Positions 1 through 10,626 of a stretch of DNA of 64,000 nucleotides are shown piece by piece. The first letter of the stretch is position 1, and each line of letters begins with the position of its first letter. The DNA is from Anodontia alba. Lineage: Eukaryota > Mollusca > Bivalvia > Lucinida > Lucinidae. The position numbers were made by a program, and so were the translations under genes. The notes under the pieces were generated by a model that saw only the letters and a list, made by a program, of their open reading frames with translations, ran no database searches and was not told the DNA's origin. The stretch covers positions 62,874,910 through 62,938,909 of the forward strand of contig OZ024826.1 in NCBI GenBank assembly GCA_964016985.1, given 5' to 3'.

Positions 1-991
1 ATCATAAAACAAAGTCGCTGTTGCACGCTGCTTGGACAACATTTTCACCACAATATGTGTATGGGACTTTTTGGTTGCTATAGCATCCAAGGTTTTCATT
101 GGGTTACCATGAAAAGTGAAGCTCCACCAAAGGCATACTATAGATGAGAAATGATTTAGATTGGCCTTCAGACTGCAGATATAACTGATTAAAGATACTG
201 ACGGATGACTGATGGATGAAGAATGGACTACCGCCCTATAAGCTCCCCATGAGCCTTCAGTCCAAGTGAGCTAAAAAAAAAAAAAAAAAAAAATCTGCAA
301 TTCTACAAAGTTTCATCACTGGACTCTCTGGTGTTAAATTATTCAGGGCTCAAAATTTTTTCTTGAACTAACTCCTCCTGTAGGGCAAGTGGCCTCAAAT
401 TGTTACTTGCCCTTAAGCTGTACTCATCCTTAGTCTTATATTTGGTACTAAAAACCAACCTGTCCATAAAGTCATGAAATTTAGTTCACGTATTGAAGCG
501 GGGTTTACTGTTGCTGTTTTGCTGCGGAATAGTAAACTCTAACAGACACCTTCCAGAATTGAAATTTTAACTTGTCAGCAGATTTTGACATCTTTTTGTG
601 ACATTTTGGAGTGACTTTTAGAACTTTGTAATTATGCTAGGTAATCCAAATTTTTCACTATTTACCCTTACTGTGAAAAAACATACCTGTCCTGTTGGGC
701 AAGCCGTTTGATTTTTTTTCACTTGCCCTTAAAGAACATTCACTCATAAATATGAGCTGACAAGTGCAAATTTCAAGACCTAGTTATTACATGTAACAAT
801 GACACTTTCTGCAATGAAAAGATTTCATAAAAATAGTCCTTTCACTTGACAAAAGAATGTCATAAGTTAGCAGTCTCTTTTCAGTGAATATAGTTTTTAC
901 AATGATAGTTCATTTACAATGTCTTTGAAGAGGTCCATTAATATGTTGAAACCCTGCATCAGAGTTAAGCCAATGGCTTATTGAGCTCTTT
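1..991. other. Non-coding stretch with minor repeats
   Basis: I see no convincing exon here. There is an A-tract near 273-291. A motif of the form GGGCAAGT/ACTTGCCC recurs in both orientations between about 380 and 730, which suggests a decayed inverted-repeat element. It may be an intron or intergenic DNA upstream of the NuMA-like gene. Confidence 0.4.
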
Positions 992-1448
992 CAGAGTGGC
1001 CACCCCCAGTCAGAATTAAAATTCCCCGACATTTCACTGACTTTTCCCTGACCCAATTCTATTTTTCCCTGACCCAAATGCTGAAAATTTAATGGGCTTT
1101 TTCTCATCTTGCAGAAAATAAATGATTCATTCTATTTTAACACATATAAATATACCGCCCTAATTGTTCAGTAAAAAAAAATAAAACATTGTCAAAATTT
1201 TGGGCATTCATTTTCTAGAATGAGCATTAATTAGTAGCAATGCAGAGTGAGCGGAAAAAAAAATACAAGACTTTCAGTCACTCAAAATGGATAAAATACC
1301 TGCCACAGCCTAACAAGTTTGGGCCAAAATTAAAAATTTCCCTGACTTTCTTAGTATTTAAAATTGCCCTGATCATTTCGCAAAATTCCCTGACTTTTCC
1401 CTGACCTTGGAAGAAAAAGTAAGATTTCCCTGACCAGTGGGCACCCTG
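992..1448. mobile_element. hAT-like inverted-repeat element (MITE)
   Basis: The left end reads CAGAGTGGCCACCCCCAGTC and the right end, reverse-complemented, reads CAGGGTGCCCACTGGTCAG, giving imperfect terminal inverted repeats of about 20 bp. The CAG...CTG termini fit the hAT superfamily. The interior repeats TTCCCTGACTTTTCCCTGAC in decayed form and has no transposase ORF. I do not see a clear 8-bp target duplication, so the copy is probably old. Family assignment is inferred from the termini only. Confidence 0.5.
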
Positions 1449-1794
1449 TATTTGGATTGAACTCATCAGGTCCGGTCCAGTAGTAGCCAAGTTCATTAAC
1501 ATGCACAACGATAGTTCTGCTCGTTATTTGTAATTCTGTTCATTTTATCAATACAGTAATACTTATACTGCTATTGGATTAACTCATCCTGGTCCGCATG
1601 TAAAATGTCTTTTAGATGTTGGTGCAGAGTGCACAAATCCAATTCCCATATCTAGAGAGGCTGGTTTTATCACTGACTAACAGCTGGTACTGGAAAGCAG
1701 AAAAAACACCTCTGGGGCTCCACTTTGAAGATGGAAAACCTGCAATTAAAAAGGATATGTTTTTTTTATTAGTCTATTGTTCATATAGGGTGAG

Positions 1795-1892
1795 ACCTTT
1801 CAAAGAAGGGGTGTACTGTTAAAGGAAAAAAAATTGCTCCAGTGGGTAAAAGCAATTTCTTTCCTTTAAGAGTAATCCCCCATTGAAAGGGG
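1795..1892. repeat. Foldback mini-element
   Basis: Two arms (about 1796-1837 and 1850-1892) are imperfect reverse complements. They share CCTTTCAAAGAAGGGG, TACT and AAAGGAA blocks around a loop with GCTCCAGTGGG. A related foldback lies at 62610-62720 in the intron after the last exon, so this is a dispersed family rather than a chance hairpin. Confidence 0.55.
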
Positions 1893-1991
1893 AGGAAACA
1901 CTTCAATGGCAGGGTGATGTCTTTTGGATGTATCCATTCACCTATAGGGATATAACAGCAAAGCTTCAGGTTTTTCACTATTATATGCATA

Positions 1992-2905
1992 ATGTTAAAC
2001 TATAATACCCCACCATAATCGTGCTGCGGGCAGATAACTGTCAAACACTGACAAAATTTGTCCATTAGCAATCCCAAACCAGGGCTCCTTAATATCAATA
2101 CATGAACCAAGTTTGTTAAATCCCCTGACATTTACATGTTATTGTCAGGAAACGAAAATATGGGCGTGTCTCGGGCAGATAACTCTGTCAAAGTTTGATG
2201 AAATTTGCGCATTAGCAATTCCAAACCAGAGCTCTACAATATCAATACACATACCAAGTTTTGTGAAAATCCACTGATGTTTACTCAAGAAATCATCTGG
2301 ACTCTAAATATGGATGGACGGACGGACGTGTGACAGACGGATGTTCTAACAAATGGATAGTTATGTGGCTACCATCACTATTTTAGCATACTTATGTGGC
2401 TAAAAAATGGCCACCTAACAGTAAAAAAAGCCACATAAAAGACTGAATTTATGTGGCGGACGGAAATTGATTGATTATGTTGGGGTTTAACGACACGTCA
2501 ACCCTTGAGGGTCATTTTGTGTCGTCTCCCAGAGAAAGAGAGAAAAGAGATAGAAGAGAGAGTAGAGGAGATGAAAGAGAGGGACAGGGAAGAAAGAGGA
2601 ACAGGAATGAAAGTGAAGAAACAGAAGAAATAAAAACATTCCCCCTCTACCCTTACCCACTACAAGGATAGCAGGCCTTGCCCAACTGTAAGCCAATATC
2701 AGTTGGACGCCCCGGTGATGTAAGATACACAGCACCTTCGCACCACCCGACCACCCCCGGCGGACGGAAAAAAATCCCACTGAAATACATTGCAATTGTC
2801 CATAATTCTTAGCCATCTAACTACCCATTTGTGGGTGCGCAGACAGACACACTGACGTCCAACGTGAAACCATAAAACCCCGCCATTATCGTGTGGCAGG
2901 GTCTA
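1992..2905 (-). repeat. Dispersed CCCCACCATAAT element, interrupted by a SINE
   Basis: Read on the minus strand this has a head (TGGCGGGGTTTTATGG, then GTCCGTCC-type repeats), two internal units of about 170 bp (TTTGGGATTGCTAAT, GTTATCTGCCCGAGACA) and a GGGGTATTATAGTTTAAC tail. The same element occurs on the + strand at 19815-20475. A SINE sits inside at 2467-2758. Confidence 0.6.
2467..2758 (-). mobile_element. SINE with homopurine core, copy 1
   Basis: This 292-bp insertion is flanked by a 12-bp target duplication GGCGGACGGAAA (2455-2466 and 2759-2770). On the minus strand its 3' end resembles the bivalve SINE ending GTTAAACCCCAACA. The middle, about 2530-2640, is almost pure purine on the + strand. 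The copy at 20014-20300 encodes an identical phantom peptide in the purine tract, so both copies are young. Retroposition is inferred from the duplication and the shared 3' end. Confidence 0.75.
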
Positions 2906-2978
2906 AAAAGTGATGCATGGTTCATTTTATAAAATCATAAAGTGAAAAGGGATTTACATATAAGATATTTCTGCTTAC

Positions 2979-3102
2979 CATTCCTGAACAAAACTGAGCA
3001 TGTCATCAATGATCTATGTGTGATGGTCTTTTCTGGCATATCCCCTTTCAGTTCCAGTGTCTTGAAGGTCTTCAGTGGCTCGCTGTAGGCCGAATAGAAT
3101 TC
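2979..3102 (-). CDS. Possible isolated exon on the minus strand, unknown product
   Basis: On the minus strand the sequence TATTTTTCAG (acceptor) is followed by 124 nt and then GTAAGC (donor). One frame is open throughout. It begins EFYSAYSEPLKTFKTLELKG and runs on through MPEKTITHRSLMTC. The two other frames contain stops. The stretch is not in any repeat I recognise in the window, and the splice signals are good. I do not recognise the peptide and see no partner exon, so it could be a chance match. If real, it belongs to a gene running opposite to the NuMA-like gene. Confidence 0.3.
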
Positions 3103-3239
3103 CTGAAAAATATCACCACACATAAATTAAATGTCACCTTATGTCAGTTGAATCCTTTTAACATAATAAACATGGTGGCTTGAAGCTAAATTTTGCTTAA
3201 CATATTAAGATACTTAAACTGTGTTGTTAATTATATGTA

Positions 3240-3553
3240 CAGTTGACTCTCGTTATCTCGAATTCCAAGGGACTCTTTGAAATACTTTGAGATATCCGTA
3301 GCTCCACATATCAGATTTGCACAAGTGAGGAAAACATAATTCCAACAACCACATTTAGCAAATTTATATGTAACTGGACTTTTTTAGTTTAGAGATATAT
3401 TGAAAATATTGTGGATATTGTGGACCAATTTCTCCTCTTTTCAACAATATTTTTTAACCTGTTGTAAGATTTTCATGTTTAGCCAGGGACAAGATTTTCA
3501 CTTCGAGATAAGCGGTTATTCGAGATAAGCAAGGTCCAGATAACGATCAACTG
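3240..3553. mobile_element. pogo/Tigger-like MITE
   Basis: The element is bounded by TA dinucleotides (3238-3239 and 3554-3555). The left end is CAGTTGACTCTCGTTATCT and the right end in reverse complement is CAGTTGATCGTTATCTGGA, so the terminal repeats share CAGTTGA and GTTATCT. TA target sites with CAG termini are typical of the pogo/Tigger branch of Tc1-mariner. There is no transposase, and the 314-bp size suits a non-autonomous copy. Confidence 0.65.
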
Positions 3554-3589
3554 TACTGCAATGCTAATGCCGGCAGACCTATACTGACC

Positions 3590-3725
3590 TTTCACATATG
3601 GTACTATTTGCATAAGTTATGTACTATGCACATACTTTGGTATGTGTTGAGCAATATATTCTAGTATGTGCTGTGCACATATTCTGGAATGCTTTGCACA
3701 TATTTTGTTCTAATTTATGTGCTGT
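3590..3725. repeat. Degenerate short tandem repeat (TATGTGCTGTGCACATA type)
   Basis: Variants of TATGTGCTGTGCACATAT recur four or five times with drifted sequence, giving a self-complementary stretch. No coding potential is visible. Confidence 0.4.
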
Positions 3726-3905
3726 GCATAGGGCTGGCTAATCAGAGTTGAAAAGATGATTAACATGATAATCAGTCCTGCCATTGTGATCGATAATCGA
3801 TTAGTAATCACTGAAGATTTGGTCATAATTTTACCTGTCGTCTCAGCATGACTCTTACCATATGTTATACTTTACTGCACTTTTACCTTGCCCTGACAGG
3901 CCTGA

Positions 3906-3962
3906 GCAAACAGTGTAGACCCAGATGAAAATGTGGTGTCTCATCAGGGTATACACTGTTTG
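3906..3962. repeat. Palindromic element, CAAACAGTG family
   Basis: The arms GCAAACAGTGTAGACCC and GGGTATACACTGTTTGC are near-perfect reverse complements around a loop of about 23 nt. Related palindromes with the same CAAACAGTG...AGATC theme appear near 19255, 32056 and 57782. Confidence 0.55.
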
Positions 3963-3989
3963 CCACTCATTCAGGAATTATTAGATACA

Positions 3990-4690
3990 ACATTGTAGAG
4001 GCGTAACGATTCATTAAAATTGTATCATATCACGATAATTTTTCTCACGATACGAGTGTTGTATCATGGGGCTAGTATCGCAATACCTGACGATACGCCT
4101 AAAAGTACAATTTCCAAAGAAAATAGTAGCTTTAACATATTTCAAGACCATTTTTATAACAAATTACAAAGATCTAAACTGTTACTGAAATACACTGATC
4201 ACTTATATGACAAAATGGGTCATCTTACACAGGCATTTTCACACAATAATGAACCTCTGAGATGGTTTTGAACCTGTTTTCCAAGAGTATCAAAACTTTC
4301 AACCTCCTACTTATGCATGAATTTTGTTTGTGTTGAGGTTTTACGGCCCAGTCAACCCAATGGGGTCATGTTGAGCGCGGTCAGTTTACCTAATCACACG
4401 TTAACTGGGCAGGCTTAGTCCTCTAAGCGGTTAACCAGTATTGTGCACATTCTTTCGCCAGAAACTGACAACTGCCCTTCTTGAATCAGCGGAAAGGAGA
4501 GAATGACCGTAGAAAATATTTCATGATCAATCTCCACGAAAGAATATTGCCGACCTCGGCGGGGGTTGAACCCGCGACCTCCTGGACTTATGCATGAAAG
4601 TAGTATCGTGATATGTATCGAATCTTTAGGCAAGTATCGCGATACATATCGTATCGTGAGCTGACTGTATCGTAGCAGCCATACAACATT
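3990..4690. repeat. GTATCGTGATAC-rich inverted repeat, split by a SINE
   Basis: Sequences such as TATCGCGATACATATCGTAT occur at both ends in opposite orientation, around 4000-4100 and 4590-4680. The middle is interrupted by a SINE at 4321-4585, and removing it restores continuity. Confidence 0.5.
4322..4585 (-). mobile_element. tRNA-derived SINE, family 2, 5'-truncated
   Basis: A 12-bp duplication ACTTATGCATGA flanks the insertion (4309-4320 and 4586-4597). Read on the minus strand it begins inside a tRNA-like B box (GGTCGCGGGTTCAACCC). It continues with the body seen in the full-length copy at 20598-20892 (TTGATCATGAA, GGCAGTTGTCA, GTTAACCGCTTAG) and ends GGGCCGTAAAACC. The missing A box marks 5' truncation. 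Confidence 0.75.
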
Positions 4691-4849
4691 GGGTAGTAAG
4701 TTGTACTTGTTCAAATTTTAGTTAAGTATGGTAAGGAGTTGAGGTGTCTGAATACTATGGGTAAATACTGTAATGTAACAGAAATCAAATGATATTTATT
4801 TGTCCCAACTTGCTTTTTCACACTTGTAAATACTGTTAAATGTGGCTTT

Positions 4850-4995
4850 AAATCTTAGCACTCTGGGTAAAATTACAGCAGACTTTTTAAAATATTTTTC
4901 TTATTTTCCCAGAAAACAGGTTTAGACAGTTTGCATGTAATGTCAAAACCTGCTTTAGGGGAAAAGTAAGAAAAATATTGTTATTGCCTTTGGAA
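4850..4995. repeat. Foldback MITE, CTTAGCACTCTGGGTAAAAT family, copy 1
   Basis: It begins CTTAGCACTCTGGGTAAAAT followed by CAGCAGAC. It contains two facing blocks (TTTTTCTTATTTTCCCAGAAAACAGG and its approximate reverse complement near 4955-4980). The right terminus is eroded. See the better-preserved copy at 62785-63000. Confidence 0.55.
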
Positions 4996-5602
4996 AAGAA
5001 ATTGCAAAACTTCTGCAACAATGCCTCAGGTTCAGCCAATTAAAGAAAAATTTTCCAACTTGCTAGAGTTAGCAAGTGATGGAAATTGCAGCTTGCTTTT
5101 TGATCAAATTAACCAGCATTTAGCAAGTTAGCAAGTGCTAAAATTGATCCCTGCTGGCATATCAGTCAGTAACCTTGAGTATAGTGGTCTGTCACATGGA
5201 GAGTATACCGGAATATTGGTCAGCAACAGAGTAAACCCAGACCTATGGCATGTTCTCATAATTCCGTTCACCTTCTTAGAATAATATGAAAACAAATCTT
5301 TCTTAAGTTTATGCCACATTAAAATTAATAAGAAATGACTAACATTACAGCTGATTTTGAAGAAAATCAGTTTTCACTTACAATTTTAAGCATAAAAATC
5401 AAAATTTGTCAAAAAATGCTTAATATTTGGAGTATCATTCAGTGATTTAGTCAATGATGTAGGGTATGGAAGGTCTGGAGTTTAAGCTAGATTATCAACA
5501 TATTTATAAGTATGGCCTGAAACATTATTGTGGAAAGTCATGTTAAGTGATGATTGTTTAAAAAAAAAAAAATAAATGTGTGTGTTAGTTAAAAGTACTT
5601 GG

Positions 5603-5739
5603 TTTGTTTGTGTTGAGGTTTTACGGCCAAGTCAACCCAATGGGGTCATGTCGAGAGCGGTCAGTTTACCTAACCACATGTTTACTGGGCAGACTTACTC
5701 TAAGTGGTTAACCAGTATTGTGTACATTCTTTTGCCAGA
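5603..5739 (-). mobile_element. SINE family 2, short 3' fragment with target duplication
   Basis: It is flanked by a perfect 12-bp duplication AAAAGTACTTGG (5591-5602 and 5740-5751). On the minus strand it contains only the 3' part of family 2, from TCTGGCAAAAGAATGT to GGCCGTAAAACCTCAACA. The target duplication directly abutting the short body shows that the truncation arose during insertion. Confidence 0.75.
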
Positions 5740-5830
5740 AAAAGTACTTGGATTGAATAAGATCAAGGTCTACTGAGATAATGTTGAATCTGACAGCTGG
5801 AATGCCCCCTAACCACCCTCCCCCCTGCGG

Positions 5831-6056
5831 GCCCCCATAGCCTAGTGGATAAGAGAACCGACTCTTAATCCATTAGGTTTCTCACCACTGCGGTTCGAGC
5901 CTCCCTTGGGTCATATGTGGGAAAGCCAAGTTCTGATTATGGATGGTCAGCTGTTTTGTTTTTTTCCTGTAGGTTCTCCGGTTTTCGCCCACTTTTGATG
6001 AACGATCAGCTCGATTTAAGTGAAATATTCTTCAAAGGGTTGTAAAGCCCAAATCC
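5831..6056 (+). mobile_element. tRNA-derived SINE (Lys-like head)
   Basis: The head, 5831-5912, resembles a tRNA: A-box-like TAGCCTAGTGGATAAGAG, an anticodon-loop-like CTCTTAATC as in tRNA-Lys(CTT), and B-box-like GGTTCGAGCC. A body follows (GGGAAAGCCAAGTTCTG, TTCTCCGGTTTTCGCCCAC) and then a tail GTGAAATATTCTTCAAAGGG. The acceptor stem does not pair, so I do not call it a functional tRNA. A 3' fragment of the same SINE is at 26498-26645. Confidence 0.75.
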
Positions 6057-6464
6057 CCCTCAAATTACCGTTAAGAACTGTTTGGAAAGTCTATTATTTT
6101 CACTCTAGATATGCGATAATGCGCAGATATCAGTGGAGCTTTTTCTACTTTCGTTTCAACCGGATGTCACGTTATGCGCGCGCAAGGTATACGTTCTTCT
6201 GGAATACCACCGAAAATACTGACAAAACTATTGTGTGTTTTATTCTTACCTTAAAATCTCGCCTATGCCGGATTTTTATTTGTTTTTAGCATGGAAACGT
6301 GATATCTGTTAAGTTTAACAGTTGCTGTCACCGGGTGATTGTAAACAAACGCTGAAAACGGAAGTGACGTATTTAAAGTTTCATATTCACAATTTCCGGT
6401 TACACAAAAAAATCAGTCTTAGTATAGCAATTTTTGAATAGAACAGAATACTACCATAAAGCAA

Positions 6465-6518
6465 CCAACTCTCGTTGTTGCCGCTTCGCGGCAACAACTC
6501 GTTGGTTGGTTGCTATTA
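6465..6518. repeat. Nested hairpin
   Basis: The inner arms TTGTTGCCGC and GCGGCAACAA pair around TTC. The outer arms GCAACCAAC and GTTGGTTGC also pair, with short unpaired CTCG-type bulges between. It lies directly before a dispersed repeat copy at 6513 and may be a terminal structure of an old element. Confidence 0.5.
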
Positions 6519-6935
6519 ATGTATTATACTGTAAGAGAATAACGTAACAATATTCATTTGTACCCTGATAAATGCGGAGTAAGTTTCTTACACAGCAGGT
6601 TTTACTGTTTAAAGGGAGCTAACTGCAACTGACTTAAAAGGGAGTTTACTGCAATTGCTTTACGAGTCGGGTCTATGCGAACTGGAATGGGGAACAGCAT
6701 TTTTTTTATAAATCGCGCCAATAAAAAAGAGGGGGCATACTTATACAATAAGCAGTTAACTAGTACATTGAACACCCTTCCGCAAGAAACTTGTAACTGC
6801 CAATCTTGAAGCAGTGGAAGGAGCGAATGACCGTAGCAAATACATGTGTTTCATGATAAATCGCTACAATCTGTGGGGATCGAATGCGTGATCCGGACCA
6901 TCGAGGACTAATGTGTCGGCCTCCGAGGCATTATT
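6513..6935 (-). repeat. Dispersed repeat with SINE family 2 head, copy 1
   Basis: This segment aligns along its length to 9090-9480, for example AGAATAACGTAACA, TTTGTACCCTGATAAATGCG, GGGAGCTAACTGCA and GGGAACAGCATTTTTT. Its right part, on the minus strand, is a diverged SINE family 2 head and body (GCATTCGATCCCCACAG, TTTATCATGAAACAC). The two copies are in the same orientation and 2.6 kb apart. Confidence 0.55.
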
Positions 6936-7912
6936 CGTGTTTTTTTTGTTTTTTTTTCAGGACGATGTTCGTTGATCGCCAAATAAAATTAAGGCTCAAA
7001 AGAAGGTACCAAAACATGCTTAATTAAAGTCGGCACTGTCAAAGTGTACTTATCGCTTTAATAAGCCGAACCGATTAATGACAATAATTATTTCTTGTGT
7101 AATCAATTTGTTTTCCATCTTTTGTGTTTGACATAGGGTTCCACGTGATTACGTTCTGGGTAAATTTCCGTGACGTAGGCGATGCGACTCTGACATTAAT
7201 TCCTGATTGGTAGTTTCGGCAGAGCGTCATGAATATTGAGGACGAAAGGCGTGGAAAGTGGGCGGTGCTACTGTCAAACTGTGCATCACGGCACGTGACC
7301 TTATATCGCTTTCATCAAATTCAGGTTAATTTGATCAGCTACCGTTTTCTGATTGATAATTGAGTTGTTAATTGGCAAATTATAGAATCAAGGAAGGTGC
7401 GATAGACACGCGCGACAATTATATGGCTCAGTAGCGGGTAATTCAGGCGATATTTTTTTCGCCACTTGTTTTCGCCAATTTATGATTTTTTGTGCCAAAT
7501 TTTATTTTTCTGCGCAAATGGCGACAATGGCGATCGGTAACGCGAACCCTGGCTATACTGAGGCGGTCCTTGCATGGTCATTTTTACTTAATGTGCCATA
7601 GAATAAAAAACAAACACACAAAAATCACAAAGAGAATCAAACATCTGCCCCCAATTGACGAATTACGTATTTATATTCAGTATTCCCGTAACTGTCTTCT
7701 CCCATGCAACCGCACACGCTCAGTATAAATGACGTACTGTGGTAAAAGACCGGGAAATTCTCACTCCCGTGCATCAACTGCACGTGTCAATATAAATTTA
7801 CTTAAAGGGGCGCTTCTGCTATCAATGAGGCATTGAATTAAAAAGGCTGGGTGTCTGTCACACAAAACACACTTTACGCACACAAGAGGCAATAGAGGCT
7901 AATGGCAATTCA
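6936..7912. other. Unannotated stretch
   Basis: I see no exon with both splice signals and a recognisable product, and no clear repeat. A few short open frames exist but have no recognisable motifs. Confidence 0.4.
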
Positions 7913-8072
7913 AATGAGTGAGTGAGTTTTTTACGTCCCACTAACAGCTAGGTCATACGGAGATGTGGACCTTGGTTTAAAGTCTCATATGAAAGGCTTG
8001 AGAAGCCAGGGATCGAGCCCATGACCCCTGGGTGACAAGGCGAGCAGCTTTACCACTACACCACTGAGGCAC
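7913..8072 (-). mobile_element. tRNA-derived SINE, family 3
   Basis: On the minus strand it starts GTGCCTCAGTGGTGTAGTGG, containing an A-box-like TGGTGTAGTGGTAAAGCTG. A B-box-like GGGCTCGATCCCTGG follows, then a short body, then an end of the form GGACGTAAAAAACTCACTCA. No functional cloverleaf can be drawn with confidence. Confidence 0.65.
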
Positions 8073-8577
8073 CATTTACCAATATTTCATACTGTTAAAT
8101 ATCTAATAAAAGGGCTGCAGACATTTCACCATGCTCCGCCACTGCACTTACATCAAGCAAGTGCCATAACTCTGTTAATAAATTAATAAAGTTTGAAGAA
8201 AATATCTCAAATAGTTTTCAAGTTACAGAGCGGACATATATTACAGAAATCACTAAAATATTTTCGGTGTTCAAAGGGCCATAACTCCAAAAGTGGGCTG
8301 TATCGTCAAAGTATATGAAAGAAAAGAAGAGCAGTTATCAGTTTCTGCTGAAATGATTATTAGCTTATGAATAAGCCCACCCCGGAAAAGTATGCGGGCT
8401 CGACAAGACCGAAATAGTGTTGACTGGGCCGTTTAACTCCAGTTCAAATCAAATTTATGTCAGACTACTGATGTGCAGGCTCAGAGTGTGCAGGCTGATC
8501 CGTCTCTTCGTACAAGTTTTATTGTAGGTTTTGCCATGCACAGACTCATGCGTGATTTGTTTGTGCAAACCATAACG

Positions 8578-8745
8578 CTTAGCACTCTGGGTAAAATTTT
8601 CAACAGACGACATTTTGAAATATTTTTCTCATTCTTCCAAGAAAACAGAATTTGCATTTCATGCAAATTGTCTCCATTGCATGAAATGTCAAATTCTGTT
8701 TTCTTGGTTATAAAAAAATAACGAATTTGTCGTCTGCTGAATTAG
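8578..8745. repeat. Foldback MITE, copy 2
   Basis: The left end CTTAGCACTCTGGGTAAAAT, then CAACAGACGAC, faces a right end GTCGTCTGCTGAATTAGCCC. Inner arms AACAGAATTTG and CAAATTCTGTT enclose a second hairpin of the ATTTCATGCAA type. The core differs from the other copies while the ends agree. Confidence 0.6.
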
Positions 8746-8749
8746 CCCA

Positions 8750-8880
8750 GATAGTGGTAATCCAGAATTTGCGTGTTTGATACCCGCGAGCACCAAGTGT
8801 TGTGTCCTTGAGCAAGACACTTTACTTTATCCTCGTAATTTAGTATTGGTTACTACCCAGGAAGACTGCCTATTCCATGA
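8750..8880 (+). mobile_element. Probable SINE fragment
   Basis: GCCCAGATAGTGGTAATCC followed by a B-box-like GTTTGATACCCGCGAGC and then TCCTTGAGCAAGACACTTTA resembles the tRNA-like head and body of invertebrate SINEs. It is short and lacks a clear target duplication. Confidence 0.35.
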
Positions 8881-9089
8881 GGGCATGTGACAATATTATG
8901 GGCAAATATCATTTTGAAGACGCTTTCCCGCCGATGCTAGGTTTATACATGTGTCTCTTTTACTTGTTAAATAAATTATGCTGTTGGTTTTGCATATCGG
9001 ATGTTGAAGACACAAAAAACAGAACACTTTACATGGAAACGAAAGTTCTGAAGATTGTTGTGTATGCCAATCATATGATGCCAATAAAG

Positions 9090-9480
9090 ATAATGTTATT
9101 AATGTATATACTATAAGAGAATAACATAACATAATATTCATTTGTACCCTGATAAATGCGGGGTAAGGTCCTCACACTGCAGGTTTTACTCTTTTAAGGG
9201 AGCTAACTGTAATTGGCTATTAAAAGGGAGTTAACTGCAATTGCTTTATGAGTCGGGCCCATGGGAAATGGGATTGGGAACAGCATTTTTTATGAATCGC
9301 ACCAATAAAGAAGGGGCATGCTTATACAATAAGCAGTTAACCAGTACACCGAACACCCTTCCGCCAGAAACTTGTAACTGCCAATCTTGATGCAGTGGAA
9401 AGAGCGAATCACGGTAGCAAATACATGTGTTTCATGATTAATCACAACAATCTGTGGGGATTGAATCCGCGATCAGGTCT
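9090..9480 (-). repeat. Dispersed repeat with SINE family 2 head, copy 2
   Basis: This is the counterpart of 6513-6935. Both share the TTTGTACCCTGATAAATGCG, GGGAGCTAACTG and CATTTTTTATGAATCGC-type blocks. Small indels separate them, so they look like independent insertions or an old duplication. Confidence 0.55.
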
Positions 9481-9594
9481 TGCGTTCGATTTTGATTCCC
9501 ACCGGTGTGATATCATTTTTGCCAATAAAGTCGGTGCAAACAACTTCTAGCTCGAAAGGAGACATGTTATATTTGCATGAGGGCAAAAAGAAAG

Positions 9595-9636
9595 AGCATT
9601 CCAAAGAGAAAGAGAGAGAAAGAGAGAGGGAGAGTT
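9595..9636. repeat. GA-rich simple repeat
   Basis: The stretch is made of GAGA and AAAGAGAG runs on the + strand. Apparent serine/leucine-rich peptides on the minus strand come from it and are not genes. Confidence 0.7.
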
Positions 9637-9974
9637 TGCAAAACTTGTAAGATTCTGGTTCGTCCATTTTAAGTACATCCGGCTATGAGATTTAGATATT
9701 CCTAGAGAAAACTTGCTAAACTGTTTTTGCAAACAATAAATACCTTGATGAGACACCGCATTCTATCGTCTCGATATGACTTTTTTTTTTGTTGTTGAAA
9801 GAGACATAAGACACCAAGTCACCGTCATCATTAAGTGGTGATTTAAATGGACAGTCCTAGTCCTGGTCCAATCATCAACCATCCAGGCCTCGATCCGAGC
9901 AGTGTAGATACATTCCAGCGTGTCCGTTTCTGTCTCCCTTATCAAATGAAATGTATCCATACTTTAACCCTCGA

Positions 9975-10110
9975 AGCACTTAGCATATTCAGCAGATGGC
10001 ATTTTCATTTTTTTTTTCTTATTTTCCAGTGTAAATTAAGTGTGACATTACATGTGAATCGTCTGCTGAGCTGATGATTCACATGAAATGTTCAGCCTTA
10101 TTTTCACTTA
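9975..10110. repeat. Foldback MITE, copy 3 (eroded)
   Basis: GAAGCACTTAGCATATTCAG and CAGCAGATGGCATTTTC recall the left end of the family. A core hairpin uses ACATGTGAATCGTCTGCTGA against GATGATTCACATGAAATG. The right end is not clear. Confidence 0.4.
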
Positions 10111-10578
10111 AGATACTAAAACAATTAGATCGGCATCTCCTCTAGAATTTTCAGCAGTGCTTCAGGGGTTCAAACTATATTCTTGGCAGCAGCAGCATGT
10201 GAAAAGTGACATGGGAAAAATGGGCCAGCCTGGATAAAAGTGCTTGTCACATGAAAACGAATATAGGAAGACTCAGGCGACCACCACCCCTAACCCAAAA
10301 CTAAAACTGGGTGATTAGAAATCATCCGAGGCTTTGGTCCAAATACGACGCCGGCCTTGTGCATTGGGGCTACCAGCTGTTGTTCGGATATACCCTTTGA
10401 TACTCGTGGCTGAAACAAAAAAAAATCAGTCGCAGAGTTGGTCGTCGGAAGCAGAACTATTTATGTAAGTGTGTACATTTTTGCAGTCTGATCCTGCTGC
10501 TGCCAGCACTAGTTTAGAGGGTACTGTGTGTATATATTGTATTCGTAGTTGTAACAATTTTTGTTTGGTTATCGTCGT

Positions 10579-10626
10579 GAGAGAGAGAGATAATAATAAT
10601 AATAATAATAAAAATAATAATAATTT
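10579..10626. repeat. (GA)n followed by (TAA)n microsatellite
   Basis: Six GA units are followed by about eleven TAA units with one interruption (AAAAATAA). Confidence 0.9.

Noticed and set aside
2471..2671. Arg/Glu-rich 66-codon frame, identical at 20101-20337
   Set aside because: It is the homopurine tract of a SINE read in frame. Identity reflects the young age of the SINE, not coding constraint.
5831..5912. Candidate functional tRNA-Lys
   Set aside because: The A and B boxes and anticodon loop are tRNA-like, but acceptor pairing is poor and a SINE body follows directly.
9473..9756. Ser/Leu-rich frames on the minus strand
   Set aside because: They come from the GA-rich simple repeat at 9595-9636.
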